Positions 22,206 to 34,289 of a stretch of 64,000 nt of DNA are shown here, in pieces. Source of the stretch: Mya arenaria (Eukaryota; Mollusca; Bivalvia; Myida; Myidae); NCBI RefSeq assembly GCF_026914265.1, contig NC_069124.1, positions 54,331,888-54,395,887 of the forward strand, in the 5' to 3' direction. The notes beneath the pieces were generated by a model. It worked only from the letters and a program-made list of their open reading frames with translations. It made no database searches and was not told the origin of the DNA. The position numbers were made by a program, and so were the translations under genes. The stretch's first letter is position 1. Each line of letters opens with the position of its first letter.

Positions 22206-24566
22206 ATGACTAAATGTTTTGATTTGGCTCAATTTTCACTTAAAATCTTATAGTTTTGTGGCATCTAAATGGTTTGTTTTTAACAACATTACATGTGCAT
22301 ATGTATATATTTGTTCTTAAATTTGTAATTTAGAATGGAAGATTCATTCTCTGGAAAGTAGAAAAGGGCATGTTACATACTGTTATCATTGCCATGACAG
22401 AAACCATATTGAGGAGCTGGTCCACCTGTAGGAAGAATTGCGCTATTGGTTGGAGCAGCACTATTACCCAGCCATACACCAGCACTTAGTTTGTCATAGG
22501 GAGCATTTCTGAGCAGTTATGGAGACCACTAACTATGCAGGTATGTCATCATCAAAATCTTGGTTTATATATTTTTTTATAATTTAGCATCTGTTGAGAA
22601 GAAATTTATTTATAGATTGAAGGCACACACTATAGATTGATGCCCAAAAATATATTTCTTATTTTAATGCATTATCATGTCTAACTCATTTGACTTAAAT
22701 GATCAAAGCAAAAGAAATGCAAATGATTAATCTGCAGATATACAAATGTAAGCTTTTTTAACTGGGGAAATTGTTGCCACTTGTCTATTAATTAAAGAAC
22801 ACATTTATAATTAATAATGTTTAATCTGTACACAAATCATATGGCTTCTTTGTTTTAACCATCAATGTCAAAGAGTCCAGCATGATAATGCATTAAATTG
22901 AAAAAAATGCATTAATTTATATGAACCCTTTAAAACAAAGACATTTCCTAAATCCAATAAAAAATAATTGAATATTGATGCAGAGTTCAGTTAGAATATA
23001 ATATAACTTTTTTTGCAGTTGTTGCAGTGAAACTTGCACCAGTGTGTTTTCTGTGGAGATAAAGAGATAGTGTCCAGCAATGAAGACCCAACTCAAGATC
23101 TGACCTTGTAAGGCCAATATGAAATAACTGTGTGGGAAAATGGGAAAAACCTGCAGTCAGGAATGCACGGAAGTCATCAAAATAACAGTGTTAAATTAAT
23201 CTTGAATAACTTGACATTTATTTTGTTTGACATATTTATTCATGGTGCAGTGAAAACATTCTTTTTTTCTCATGGTTATTTAAATTTAGAATTGATAGGA
23301 GGGAACATCACTATGTAGTTTCATGTTCATAGTCAGATCAAAACCCATGTACATGCCCAAATGAGCATTCGAAAATATCGAAATGGTACTTGTTGTATGT
23401 AGTGTAAGTTAATTAACATAATAAACAAAAATTTATTATGTAATAATTGCAGATTTTTTTTACTTTAATATCAAAGAAAGTAACTCGAGCACAAATTTTG
23501 TAGATATGTGGACTCTGTTGATAGAAGTTCTTGGAGGGATTTTTAGGCTTGAAAGAGCATCATTTTAAAGTTATATTTTTATTATGTCCCTTGAATCTTG
23601 GGTATAGTTTGTATTGTATTTGCATTTTAAAGACATTGGCTTCAACAGACCCTAATGAAATGAAGACAGAAGGAATGTAATTGCTTACTGAAACTGTTAT
23701 AAGCGACGTCATAAATTGAAGCAATTTTAACATAATGAATATGCATTTAACTAATTTAAAGCGGTTCAAAATTAGGAAATTTGAATTAAGAATCTTGTAG
23801 GCCATTGGATACATGATTAAGTAGGGCCAATATATTTGTGCTTATTATAATCACATTTATCCTTCTTCATCTACCTTAAAGAGTGTTCATCATTTGTATG
23901 AAATCATTTGATCACGTTTCATTTGAAAGAACTTTGCGTTAGTGTTTGCTTGCTTCAGTTACGTCACCGACAGTCTTGCAGCGCTTTCAGCGCTTTGATT
24001 TACTTTGTAGGAAAGAGTTAGTCTTTAACTGTCTTGCATGCTTATACATCCCTTCAGGCTGAATAATTTTGAAAAGCAGTTAACTTAAAGAAATTCTGTG
24101 CGGAAATACGTGCCAGTTTAAGCACGAACTGTCAATACATTTCATCACGCCTAAAGGTATCCTTCTGAAAACTTTTGTAAAACAAATCACCAGTAAGACA
24201 CTGTAGCTCTAGTGTTATCATGTAATTCTGCCAAAAAGAAACACTGCCTTTTATGCTGAAACCTCCCCTGGGTTCATAATCTATAATACTCACATTATAA
24301 TGCCTGTTGAAACCAGGTCAAACATGCCAAATTTGATGGTTGTCGGGAGGGGAAACCCCTCCCAAACCCTCCCCTCTTAAACAAATTATAAATTACTAAA
24401 CATTTGATTTCATTATTTGTGCTGAAGTGTTTTTTTCTGTAATTTCATTCATACATCTTTATCGTTTTAAGTATTTACGAGTCATCTGCACCACTCTGCC
24501 ATGACAAATTTATTTATTCAATAAACATTTTTTTATTTTTAAACTGGGTTGAAGTGTGTAACCAGC

Positions 24567-24645
24567 CGCCGAGTTAGCTCTGTGTAGCTATATAGAGTTC
24601 CAGCTGCGGTGTTGTGTTTCAAATCACCTCACTGGACATAATAAC
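24567..24645 (+). repeat. tRNA-derived SINE fragment
   Basis: Degenerate A box (TTAGCTCTGTGTAGC) and B box (GTTTCAAATCACC). Related in layout to 20780 and 25037. Confidence 0.45.
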
Positions 24646-24711
24646 ATTCAGGTTACCCACAATCGTGACAGCAGTAAAAGAGCAGAAGTGCCTACATGTC
24701 GGCCTAAATGG

Positions 24712-24999
24712 TTAAAGGGACTGTGTCACAGATCTATAAGCACCAAAAAAAGTTTTTTTTCTTTAACGATTCTCAGGACACCGAGTAGCTAATCACGCAT
24801 AAGGAATGAATTTTATCTGGTAATCTTTTTTAATGGAAAAATATGAAATATCTCATGAACTTAAATAAATTATAAACTATGTGATACTTCAGTAAGTAAG
24901 TTTCAATGCATTGTACACATTGAGGCCAAATTTATGATATTTTTCGACAATTTTCATATTTTTTCGCTATTTTTATCATCTGTGAGACAACCCCTTTAA
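24712..24999. mobile_element. MITE family C, copy 1
   Basis: Begins TTAAAGGGACTGTGTCACAG and ends GACAACCCCTTTAA, with the conserved inner block ACTTCAGTAAGTAAGTTTCA. A second full copy is at 57291-57551 and a partial one near 31980-32130. Confidence 0.75.
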
Positions 25000-25036
25000 T
25001 GGGCGGACGAGTCTAGTTTGTGTGAGTTGAAACCAG

Positions 25037-25112
25037 CTGCCCATTTAACTCAGTTGGCAAGAGCGCCGTGCTAGTGTTCCTGCGGTCGTGAGTCTGAGCC
25101 CTACACCAGGCT
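25037..25112 (+). repeat. tRNA-derived SINE fragment
   Basis: TTAACTCAGTTGGCAAGAGC resembles a tRNA D arm, and CGTGAGTCTGAGCCC a degenerate B box. Too degenerate for a tRNA gene. Confidence 0.5.
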
Positions 25113-26007
25113 CACTTTTCTTCTACAGTAAGGTTTACCATAAGCATGCGCAATGATTTTTAATGAAAAAGTAATGTTTTTTAGATTTAGTTTTCACTAC
25201 TTAAGTTTTAACATTTTTATTCAATACTTTAATTTTACAATACAATAAACGAAGTACACAATCGCACAATTAAATTATGACTTGAAGGTCATATCGATAT
25301 ATGGATACCGATTGCATCAACTTAGCTTGTTCATTATCCGTAAAAACCAACGTTATGTCATTATGGTGTCCAAACAGCAACGTATGAACGATTGAATTTA
25401 CAATAACAAGTATAATTCTTAGTACAACTTAACTATGAAAGCAACGTTAAATCGGTGTTATTGCATCATGATGAAAGTTTCAATATAATAGACACATTGA
25501 AGGAAGACGTCACGCGCACCTGCAATGTGCTTATATGCAAATCATTGTTTACATCAGCTGTCGTAAAATGCGCATAAATACATTTAACCTAATTATTTAG
25601 ATATCCAGTTTAAACGCTATTTTTTAAGATGTGGGGTAAAAAAAAACACAATTGTTATGACAAACCCTGTTTGTTTTGTATTATTATTGCAGAGTTATGA
25701 AATATAATTTCCGGTCAAAAGAAGTACTCTTTAGACGTGTATTCTCCACTCCTTTTATGGAAGTGCCGAAGGTCGATTGTACATGTACCTCGGGTATTTC
25801 CGTATTGATTTTCATTGGTTAACGGAGGTCAAACCTCGCCCTAAACATGTACAATTTGCTTGCCGGCATGCACGCGCTTTATATGAACAATGTATGACGA
25901 GCTTTTCTGGTTCTCATTTTCACGGTTCAGTGGTGCCCAATTTTTTTAATGCCTATCACTCCGGCAAAAAAGAAGTAGTCCCTTGCATACACGTACAAAC
26001 CGTAAGA

Positions 26008-26048
26008 GGGCTTGTACAGACAAACGCTTCGCGTTTGTCTTCAAGCCC
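26008..26048. repeat. Stable small hairpin
   Basis: GGGCTTGTACAGACAAACGC pairs with GCGTTTGTCTTCAAGCCC across a very short loop. It lies just left of MITE A copy 4. Confidence 0.6.
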
Positions 26049-26099
26049 GTATAAATATACTTATTATTATTTAAGATATAACCGTAAGATCATCTTATC

Positions 26100-26421
26100 T
26101 AACTCTTTTGACAACTTTTTGTCTTGAAACGAGCCATTTTTTTGCGAAATTCCATAGAAACCAGTTATATAAGACTGCTGACAAAAAATAGATCGCATAT
26201 TTTTATATTTAAGTTCAAAAATTGATGTGTTATGCATTTTTCTTAAACGGTTTAAGCCATAAAACATTAATTTTCCAACGGAAATATGAAAATCTGCGAT
26301 TTGATCTTTTGTCAGCAATATTTAATCATTGGTTTGAAGATATTCACGCAAAAATTTCTCTTTCCAAGACATAAAATAAAAAAAGTGTAAAAATGTTATA
26401 TCCTGTGAGAGTGCTTTTTTA
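26100..26421. mobile_element. MITE family A, copy 4, with flanking duplication
   Basis: The left terminus is truncated (starts at TTTTGACAACTTTTTGTC) and the right end reads GTGAGAGTGC. The same 36-bp host sequence, TAAG(A/T)TATAACCGTAAGATC onward, lies on both sides (26072-26106 and 26420-26456) with only a few differences. That is longer than a usual target duplication. Confidence 0.7.
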
Positions 26422-26498
26422 AGTTATAACCGTAAGATCATCTTAGCTTACTCTTCAATAGAGACGTTTTTGTAATTGAATAAATGGTTTGAACATAC

Positions 26499-27313
26499 CG
26501 TTTGAACTTATTATGGCCTTCAACATTTTGCAGTTGAGTACGAAAGTCTGACATTCGCTCTTTAGACTTGAGCAAACGAATATGTCTCTGTATTTTCTGA
26601 CGATCTCCTTTTACATTCTCAACTTTGTTCGTTTCTGCGTTAATGTTTGTTTTCATGCCATGACAATTCAATGAGCAAAACTCATTTGTTTCTGTATCGG
26701 CGTTTTTTGTTTCCTCGACCTTGTCTTTAACAACTTTAAAGTTAACCGCTACATCAGAGCGCATTTTCATTATGTGTTTTTCGATGATTGTACGTGCGGA
26801 CGCATGGTCTTTTTGCACCCCTGCCCTCTGCATATAAATAGTTTTTGCTGCCCTCGAAAGTTTGGTTGACAAAGCATGAAGGCTATCGTTGTATCGTGAA
26901 ATTCTCTCTTGGAAGTCGACTGAATCTATTGATTCCGCGATATTCCTCACTTGTTTGCACCCTCGGTGTCTAGTACAAACACATGTTAAACAAGCCAGTG
27001 CATCACAATCACTACACAGATATTTCAATAGCTCATCCTCATGACCACTGATAAGGCACTTGTCGACAAGCGTTTGTGTCGTACAATTGGATTGTGTAAT
27101 TTGTTTTATGTTAGGATTGTATTTAGGCAAGACCAATATAGCATGATCTTTATGGTTTGACTCATGTGTTACGGTGCAACGTCCACATAAGTGGTCAAAG
27201 CATGTCTCGCAAGAAGTCACTGCGGGTCTATGTTGGTCATCTAACAGGCAAATTTCACAAAATTGATAAATTACTTCATCCGATTCTAGTTCATAATTCC
27301 TGGAACTTGCCAT
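26499..27313 (-). CDS. TRIM-like gene 1, exon 1: B-boxes and coiled coil
   Basis: This exon encodes residues 1-271 plus two bases of the next codon. I chose the ATG at 27313 because the in-frame stretch upstream (to 27400) begins with TTG, not ATG. Cys/His pairs at about residues 19-57 form a B-box1-like finger and those at about 86-120 a B-box2-like finger. Residues about 130-265 are a charged helical (coiled-coil) region. No RING precedes the B-boxes, so intrinsic E3 ligase activity is not predicted. The donor CG|GTATGT joins the propeller exon at 12130. Proteins of this plan are numerous in bivalves and often annotated as TRIM56-, TRIM45- or TRIM71-like. An immune or ubiquitin-adaptor role is inference from the family. 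Confidence 0.88.
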
Positions 27314-29141
27314 AACTACTGGGTTGCCCTTAGAGTTGGCATGACATCCAATATTTTTTGATCGTGTGGATGTCTGTTTAGATTTCACTAAGACAGTCAA
27401 TGTATGTCTTCAAAGCAAAAAATGCGAGTCTTTGTTACAGGTAAATTAATGTCACATAAATGAATTGATACTTCGTCAAAATCAAGCTTATGTTTCCTTA
27501 AGGTCTAAATCACTTCCTGGGCCAGTCATAGAGGTGACTGACTGTCGACTTTGATTTTGCTGTCGTTTTGGCGTAGCCGAGCTGGAACTGAAGGCTTCGT
27601 TCCATGATGAGTTTCATGTGCCTGAATAAGAACACAAACGGTTTTATTAAACGAGGTCAACTTCGATATCAGAAGTGAAAGGTAAACGATATACCATCAA
27701 GACAACGCGCTGGTGCTTTTTTGCCAAGTAATGATTATCCAAAGTAAAACTTGTGAGTCGTTTACAAAAAAGCTCTCTAGGACTAGGAACGATCATAATT
27801 AAGGATTTAGGGTAAAACATTTATTATACATTCACAAAGTAAATTGGGGGCTATTTAGGTACCACACACATCGTCACGTCCGTCTATCCTTCCTATTCGA
27901 CCGTTCCGCTGTTGTGTTCTGCCCATTACAATGTCATTTATGTTGGGATATCTTAATAACTTGGTAGAAGTGACCACCATAAAATAAAGACATGTATCGT
28001 CTTACAACCGCTTTCTCGCTTCAATGGCAAGGTCCTTGTGGCCGTAGAACGTTTTCTTAATTTTATCATATTAGCCTAAATGATGCGAGTGGTTCATATC
28101 CTTTCGATAAGTGTGTCATTCACGATTGGATCTTGAAGAATATGGCTAAGGATTACGGTATTGTGCGCCCCAAACACAGGGAACTACTAGTAGTTTCAAT
28201 GTCAATGTTACTGCTCACCTTAGAACTTGGACTGTTTTGCTATACCGTAAAACACGACTTTGATAACGTTCTGTCACACACCACACCCCGGCCCCTAACT
28301 ACAATGTAACTGACACTTCGAGCATAAATGTCATGCATGGTGGAGTTCCGAAAGAGTTTGGCATACGTGACCACCATAAAAACAAGACCTGGGAAAGGTC
28401 AAGGTCACTCGCATGGCTGGGTCAAGGCGTGTTTGAGGTACCTCGTTTACCACGTTGACTATATAGAATATTTTGTGACATATAAAAGTTAATGGTTTTA
28501 TATGACTTCTATTTTATGAGTTGAATTTTAGCATTTGCCTGAATCAAGCATTAACATCCTGTGTCAAGGTGTCGTGCGGGGCTATTCATTTCTCCTGGTT
28601 TAGGACATTGTTAACAAGAGCATTGATATGTAGAAGGAATCGCTTACAATAAGGATGTAAGTAACAGAAGCGCTCATGTCATGAAAACTTAATTATAAGA
28701 CATCTTTCTTGGTCTGACACCACATATAAATCAAATATTTAAAAAGGATTAAAAGCGAAGGAGAGTTTTAGAACAATTGCTTAAAACAAGAAAATAACGA
28801 ATCTAAGACATGCCAAAGTACTTAACATAACAAGGGAATCATATTTAATAAAAACCTGTAAAAGTGTTTACATAATTTACATACCTTATGATATATCCGC
28901 ACAAGCAAACATTTCCTGTTGGGTTTTTTAAAGGTATGAAAAGTTAAGTAGTACATGTCTGCTGTGTTTATATTCAAATTATATCAGTTATGTTATCTGA
29001 TAGCTCTTAGCTCGCAGTAAATGCACACTTTAAACAGGACGTATTGATCGGATGAATACTGAAATTTAAATCGTTATATACCTGTCGGTAAAAGCAGACG
29101 TTTTTAAAGAAATCTATCATTATTAAGCAAACAAGCAGGAT
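27314..29141. other. Intergenic space between divergent B-box genes
   Basis: It separates two B-box genes transcribed away from each other, so it must hold both promoters unless further 5' exons exist. A minus-strand acceptor-like site near 27621 opens a 32-codon frame (Ala-His-Glu-Thr-His-His...) that stops near 27525. Its role is unclear. The phrase GTGACCACCATAAAA occurs twice (about 27970 and 28370), with GGTCAAGGTCACT near 28400, pointing to a dispersed repeat. No clear TATA box seen. Confidence 0.45.
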
Positions 29142-29920
29142 ATGGCTGGTGTAGAAAGCATTTACTGTGACTTATGTGTTCAAGATAACAACAACATACA
29201 AGCTGTGGCATTCTGTAAGAACTGCACGGAATTTTTCTGTGATACATGTGCAAGGTTCCATTTGAGACAGGCACTTGCAAAAACACACACTGTTTTGAGA
29301 GGAAAGGATTTGCCAAAGGATTCATCATTGATTAAACGGAAACAAATACTGGTTGATTATTGTGAAAAAGGGCATACTGATGAGCTTTTAAAGTATTTTT
29401 GCAAGAACTGTAACACTCTTGCATGCTCTATGTGCATACTTAATGCACACAAGGAATGCTCCAAGGTTGAATGTCTTCAAGACCTTACAAATGATGAATT
29501 GGATAAAGAGTATGGCGATTTCATATCAATGTCTAAAGATATGGAAAGGTCGATACATAACTATCACAATAAAGTAAATGCCAATAGATTGCTGATAAAT
29601 CAATATCACAAGAGCGCAATGCATGGCATGCAAAAAGACGAAACGGGCCTGTTAGAGCAAGTGGGTGCTGCTTCAGAATCTGCCCTACAAGACGTAGACA
29701 AAATCAAAACCCGAAAGTGGGAAGCTTTAGACAAACTGACAGAAAAACACAAATATCTCGAAAAGAGGATTTCAATGTTCAAGGAAAGAATTGCAAGTCG
29801 ATCTACCGCAGACAAAAAGGCTCAACTATTTATTCAGATATTTCGACTGGAAAAACAATTGGATACAATACAAAAAGAAACTAGTAGTCTATTAAAAGAA
29901 ATCGACACGGATGCGTTTCG
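29142..29920 (+). CDS. TRIM-like gene 2, exon 1: B-boxes and coiled coil
   Basis: Starts at an ATG and encodes 259 residues plus two bases. Cys9, Cys12 and the Cys/His set to about residue 49 make a B-box1-like finger. The Cys-x3-His...Cys-x2-Cys..Cys-x2-Cys..His set at about 74-103 makes B-box2. Residues about 118-255 are strongly charged, with heptad-like Leu/Ile spacing (coiled coil). No RING is present. The apparent TAA at 29922 is read only if the donor TTTCG|GTAATC is not spliced. The gene is head-to-head with TRIM-like gene 1 and shares its N-terminal plan, suggesting an old duplication. Dimerising adaptor function is inferred from the coiled coil. Confidence 0.88.
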
Positions 29921-30331
29921 GTAATCATTTATTTTCAACAAAGAAATTAAATTCTTCATTACTTCATTTCGATTTTCTTGTTTCAATGCTAAAGTATTAA
30001 TCTACATGGAGTCTTATTTGTTTCAAGTCTAGTAAACGTTTTATATCTATCTCAAAAACATCTGTTTTGAGTTTAAACCAATCAAAATCAATAATTATAT
30101 GCAGTGTATTTCATGAAATAATTCTAATACGAGTTAACATCTATTGAAACCAAGTTATTCTAAAACCGATTAAATTTAGTAATAAAGTACTTTACGTAAA
30201 TGAAGACGTTTAATAATATATAGGTACAATGTACTGTCATATTTAACGCAATTTGATTCAACCAGATGTTGGTATTAAAACATAAGATCGACCGAGAGTC
30301 ACTAATGTACGTATTTTTGTTCTAGTTTCAG

Positions 30332-30416
30332 ATACATTCCCAAGACAGACGACACTAACCTCACAAAAGCAGGTGACGTCGTCGATATAACGATCCAAAC
30401 GACATCAACATTTTGA
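30332..30416 (+). CDS. TRIM-like gene 2, exon 2: short tail
   Basis: The acceptor GTTTCAG ends at 30331. The exon completes the split Arg codon (CG + A) and adds a 28-residue tail rich in Thr and Asp before TGA at 30414-30416. The intron is 411 bp. The spliced protein is 287 residues and ends where paralogues of the full type would begin a propeller, so it is a short B-box/coiled-coil form. AATAAA at 30563-30568 is a fitting polyadenylation signal. Confidence 0.75.
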
Positions 30417-32160
30417 ACATTAGATGACTGGTTGCATTCAGCGATCGATATGACTTATTTAAAAAACGTTTAAAAAGTGTTATGTAACCTAAAATGTTAT
30501 TGGTGTCATTTGTTTTGCCTATTGATAAAGAGGAGCATGTACAGTGAGAACTGGTATATGAAAATAAAATACCGGTTTTGAACTAAATCTAGAACAAACA
30601 TAGGTTATTCATGAAATGCTGTTTCAAGGCTCACTTAGTATTCCACATGACCCACATTTGTTATCATGTATTGTTAGTTGATCAAACAAAGATTCTGTCC
30701 AGCAAATATGACTTTTGGATATAAATCTTGCCTCTTAACTTTGGACGTTTTAGTTGTATTATTTGACCCAGTGACCCATGTTTTATCCGACATAATCTAA
30801 TTTTATAAAACAATATCATTTAAATATAATGGCCACGTTTCACAAAGTTTAGATAAGTCCATACTTAAACTTTTGATAAAAAGTGATAAATACGGACATA
30901 CTACTTAACATGATAAAAACAGAAAACTAAATGCGTGTCGGATAACAATGTCGACCTTGCGCTATGATAATTATGAAAAAAACTATTAAGAAAGACTTAA
31001 TTCAAGTGTGACCTTTAACTCTGACACATATATATAAATGGCTCTCATACACGACACACACTCTTTTAACAGTGAACACTTAGTTTTACTAAGACTGAAG
31101 ACCGACCTTTATTTTTTGCAAAAGAGAAACCCTCACAATGAGGTATAAACAAAACACATTTGTTGGTTTATTTAACATCCTTCGGTGCTAGCATGTATCC
31201 CATGTCATCATTTGGCGTTCTTCAATACAATAACTACGGTTGAATATATTTACAAATTCCATTCGTGGTGTCAAAACTCATAAGACTCACGCCGGAGAAG
31301 TAAGGCGCTTTGGTTGATGTGGTAGCGGGACTTGGAGAGTGTGCGCTAAAATAGCAAGCTACATGTAGGGCAGATATATTTGTGAAAAAAATATCGTCCT
31401 TCATGACAAGACACGACCGACACCAAACAGCAATAACAAAGGATCGTCTGCATTTAGTGGTATAATAAATGGGGAATTGCAGCAATCAGTATATGCATTT
31501 CTTTTAGATAAAAAAACGGCATATACATCGGCAACTTTCCAGAACATGTAGACAAAAACATTTTGTACTTTGGAACGAACCACTTTCAATGAGTTTTTGT
31601 GTTCTAACAACAAGGACCAGTACATACATGTTGACCTTACAAAACCTTGACCATTTATTTGACAAAAGGAAATAAGCATTGCGTCTGACCAGCGCAGCGA
31701 ATAAGTATCTTGTTTTGGGTTTATAGCAGACAGGCTTACATTTATTTTAATTTATTTTCGATGTTTTACATATTCACGGTCATCAAAACAGTGTCTTTAC
31801 AATATAGCTGAAGGGAAGCTGAAATGTGTTACTGACTTTTCTTGCAATCCAAAAACCTGTTCCTTAAATCCTTTTCCATTGGAATTTGTAAGCATATTCT
31901 TATATGCCATCTATTTACTTTCCAAAATCCGACAGTGAAAATACAGTAGTAGACAAACCCAGTGAATTTCCTATTGGAAAAATACGAAAATACTGCGAAA
32001 AATGCATGTGTTGTAAGCGATGTTATATTTCAGTAAGTAAGATTCAATGCGTTGTACACAACGATATCAATTTAATGTAATTTTTTTTTTAATATATTCT
32101 TTTTACTTGCACTTGTGTCTAGCCCCTTTGAGGTAGAAATTTGGCTTAATGAAATAAGTT
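30417..32160. other. 3' flank and spacer, no gene recognised
   Basis: Contains the AATAAA at 30563. A TATATATAAATG near 31028 is TATA-like but has no convincing gene after it. At about 31980-32130 lies a partial MITE C (TTTCAGTAAGTAAGATTCAA..AGCCCCTTT). Confidence 0.4.
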
Positions 32161-32410
32161 ACTGACTCTTGTTATGCTTAAGAACTGGAGGAAATGTGAT
32201 CAAACACAGGACAGAAATAAAACACTTGCAAAGGATATAATAGAAGCTGGTCTTATGCTGAAAGTGTAACGTCTACAGATGATAAGACTATATATTTCAT
32301 TGTTTTGTCTAGTTGCATATGAACGTCATGACGAAACTATCGTTGACCGGCTTTGAGTTTTCCTAATGGTGACCTGTTGCTGCAGAAGCAAGATATGATA
32401 AAAAGAAAGG

Positions 32411-33733
32411 TTGTCTATCGAAATACTATGTCAACACAAGCTGTACCCCAGAGAAACAACAAGCTGCTACACACATGCATATAAGAAAGCTGCTGAACAA
32501 GTGAAGAAAGAGTACGAAGCACTGACACTCAAAGTAATGAAAGATTATTATTTGTCCATATTGCAGGTTCATTCAAACAGCAAAAGCGGATGGTTGTACC
32601 GATGTTGAAAACTACAAGAGCCCATACCGCAAGAAACTGCTAGGTCACAAAGTGGCGAAACGGATTTAGTTTGTTCTTCCACAAAAACATTGGGAAAAGC
32701 AATCAAAGAAACAAAAAACCTTCCAGATTTGGTCGAAACGAAACAAAATGTTCGTATGATATTGAAATCGAAGAGGACACAGATGAATCAATAATACACA
32801 AGGCAATTTGTGTTCACAGGAAACGAATAGCCAATGTAGTACGAAACTTAATGCAGAATATAACTCCTCTGAAAAGATGTCACTGATTTCACAGAAAGCC
32901 GTTTTTGATCTATTGCAATATAAAGCAGTGTGTATGCTATCGGATGAGGTGTATGTTCGATAATGCAATATAAATGATGACACAAATTGTTTAGCAATAG
33001 CATGCGATTTAACAACATTAATGTCATCATATGAACTAGGTAGTCAACATCTATTTGAGGACTGGTATTCGATGGGATATTCAGGGCTTAAAATGTTCTT
33101 TTTCGTCTTCGGCTCAGCATGCCATACTAACCCAAACCATCTGGACCCATTCGGACTCTATAACAAATCGGGATGAGGGTGGTAACCTTCTTGTTGGTGT
33201 ATCAGACAATTTAGAGTATGAAAGAACTGTAGATGACAAGCGCACTACACATGCGATGATGAGCATTCTTATTTCAACAACACTGTTGATGAACTCTTGC
33301 CACGTCTTTCATCGTATGTGATGACAGAACTCGGCCAATCAGATGTATCAATTGTCTTTGATATGGGCCTTTGCAAAAGCACTGGAAATAGTCAGGGGTT
33401 GTATATGTGTAGTAACTATGGATCTGGCGACATGCTTTGATTCCGCATCATGAAATACCCCTATTTCACGAGTTTTGGCTATGAATATGACTCGAGAATC
33501 TTCTTCTACCCACATTGATGCGACAGCCAATCGCCGCTTCTGAGCTTCTCAATACAATGACATGCGACTGTGAAATCTGCAATGATGCGATCTGCTCTTG
33601 TTCTGCAAAGCAGCAACCATGCACATTGGCTTTCAGATGTGTCGGAAATATTGATACTGATGACAGTGTGTGTGCTTACTTGTACACGCTCTCAGCGGTA
33701 TTCAGCAATGACCCTGAAAGTGATGACTGATTT
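32411..33733 (+). pseudogene. Decayed gene with Cys-rich C-terminus
   Basis: Plus-strand blocks in changing frames look like one broken gene: 32411-32608, 32671-32886, 33055-33270, a shifted frame at about 33270-33420, and 33518-33733. The third block contains Val-Ser-Asp-Asn-Leu-Glu-Tyr...Asp-Asp-Lys-Arg-Thr-Thr-His. The last contains a Cys-x-Cys-x2-Cys..Cys-x-Cys array. From memory, invertebrate genomes hold large uncharacterised proteins with an Asp-Asn..Gly-Thr-x-His block and a terminal Cys-rich motif, often near mobile elements. I think this is a relic of that type, but the match is weak. Confidence 0.4.
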
Positions 33734-33734
33734 C

Positions 33735-34285
33735 TAGAATAGACATCTCAATAAGAAACACAAAATAAGTGAATACGTGATTCAACTGTACATATAATAT
33801 GCACATACAGTTCTACTTGCTAGTATGAATATGTTAAAGTTAGTACATCGATCAGTGTATCTCAAATTTGTTTAATGACGAACTAACTTTATGATGCACA
33901 CTGTTTTATGATTGTGATTCATGTTGTTCATCTTTAAATGTTATATTTTATTACTCAAAGCGTACGCCAGGTTTTATTTGTTAACATATTATTTATGACT
34001 GAATTGTTGGTTTTAAGATTATTCATAATCAAGACGCATGAAGTATACCCGATAAATAAATAAAAACACCTTTAAATAGTTCACTTGACGTTGTTTAGTT
34101 CTATATAACCAACCAGTATAAGGGGTATAACCTTTATATGACCAAATAGTATTACTGAACTTAGTGATGGTCTTTTACTTTCTACTTGTGAACGCGTCTG
34201 TATTTGATTAAAATAAACAAACAATAATACCTTTATTGAAATGTGTTCTTAAACCCTGGAATGCTTAAAGTGATAATCAGGCCAT
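33735..34285. other. No gene recognised
   Basis: AT-rich spacer between the decayed gene and a partial MITE. No supported feature. Confidence 0.5.
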
Positions 34286-34289
34286 TGTG

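Larger units (their letters stand above)
20962..23107 (+). other. Chain of exon-like segments, possibly noncoding
   Basis: Three segments on the plus strand have good splice signals: 20962-21164 (TTTCAG / GCAG|GTATTT), 22334-22540 (ATTTAG / GCAG|GTATGT) and 23019-23107 (TTTTTTGCAG / CTT|GTAAGG). Each contains stops in most or all frames. A long noncoding RNA or a decayed multi-exon gene on the strand opposite TRIM-like gene 1 would explain them. No homology recognised. Confidence 0.3.
12131..26498 (-). other. 14.4-kb intron of TRIM-like gene 1
   Basis: Inferred from the matching donor (CG|GTATGT) and acceptor and the compatible phases of the two coding exons. It holds no intact gene. Its recognisable contents are listed separately: four copies of the CTGCACTCTCACAG palindromic element, one GC-rich MITE, three tRNA-derived fragments, a local duplication, an AT microsatellite and several exon-like segments. 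The stretches 12131-14100, 14500-16470 and 23110-24340 show nothing I can annotate. Confidence 0.75.

Noticed and set aside
25037..25112. Functional tRNA gene
   Set aside because: A and B boxes are degenerate and the arms do not pair well. Better explained as a SINE head.
27314..27400. Upstream start adding 29 residues to TRIM-like gene 1
   Set aside because: The upstream codon is TTG. The ATG at 27313 gives an N-terminus like other B-box proteins.
29606..29815. Minus-strand 69-codon frame
   Set aside because: Shadow of the coiled-coil exon of TRIM-like gene 2.
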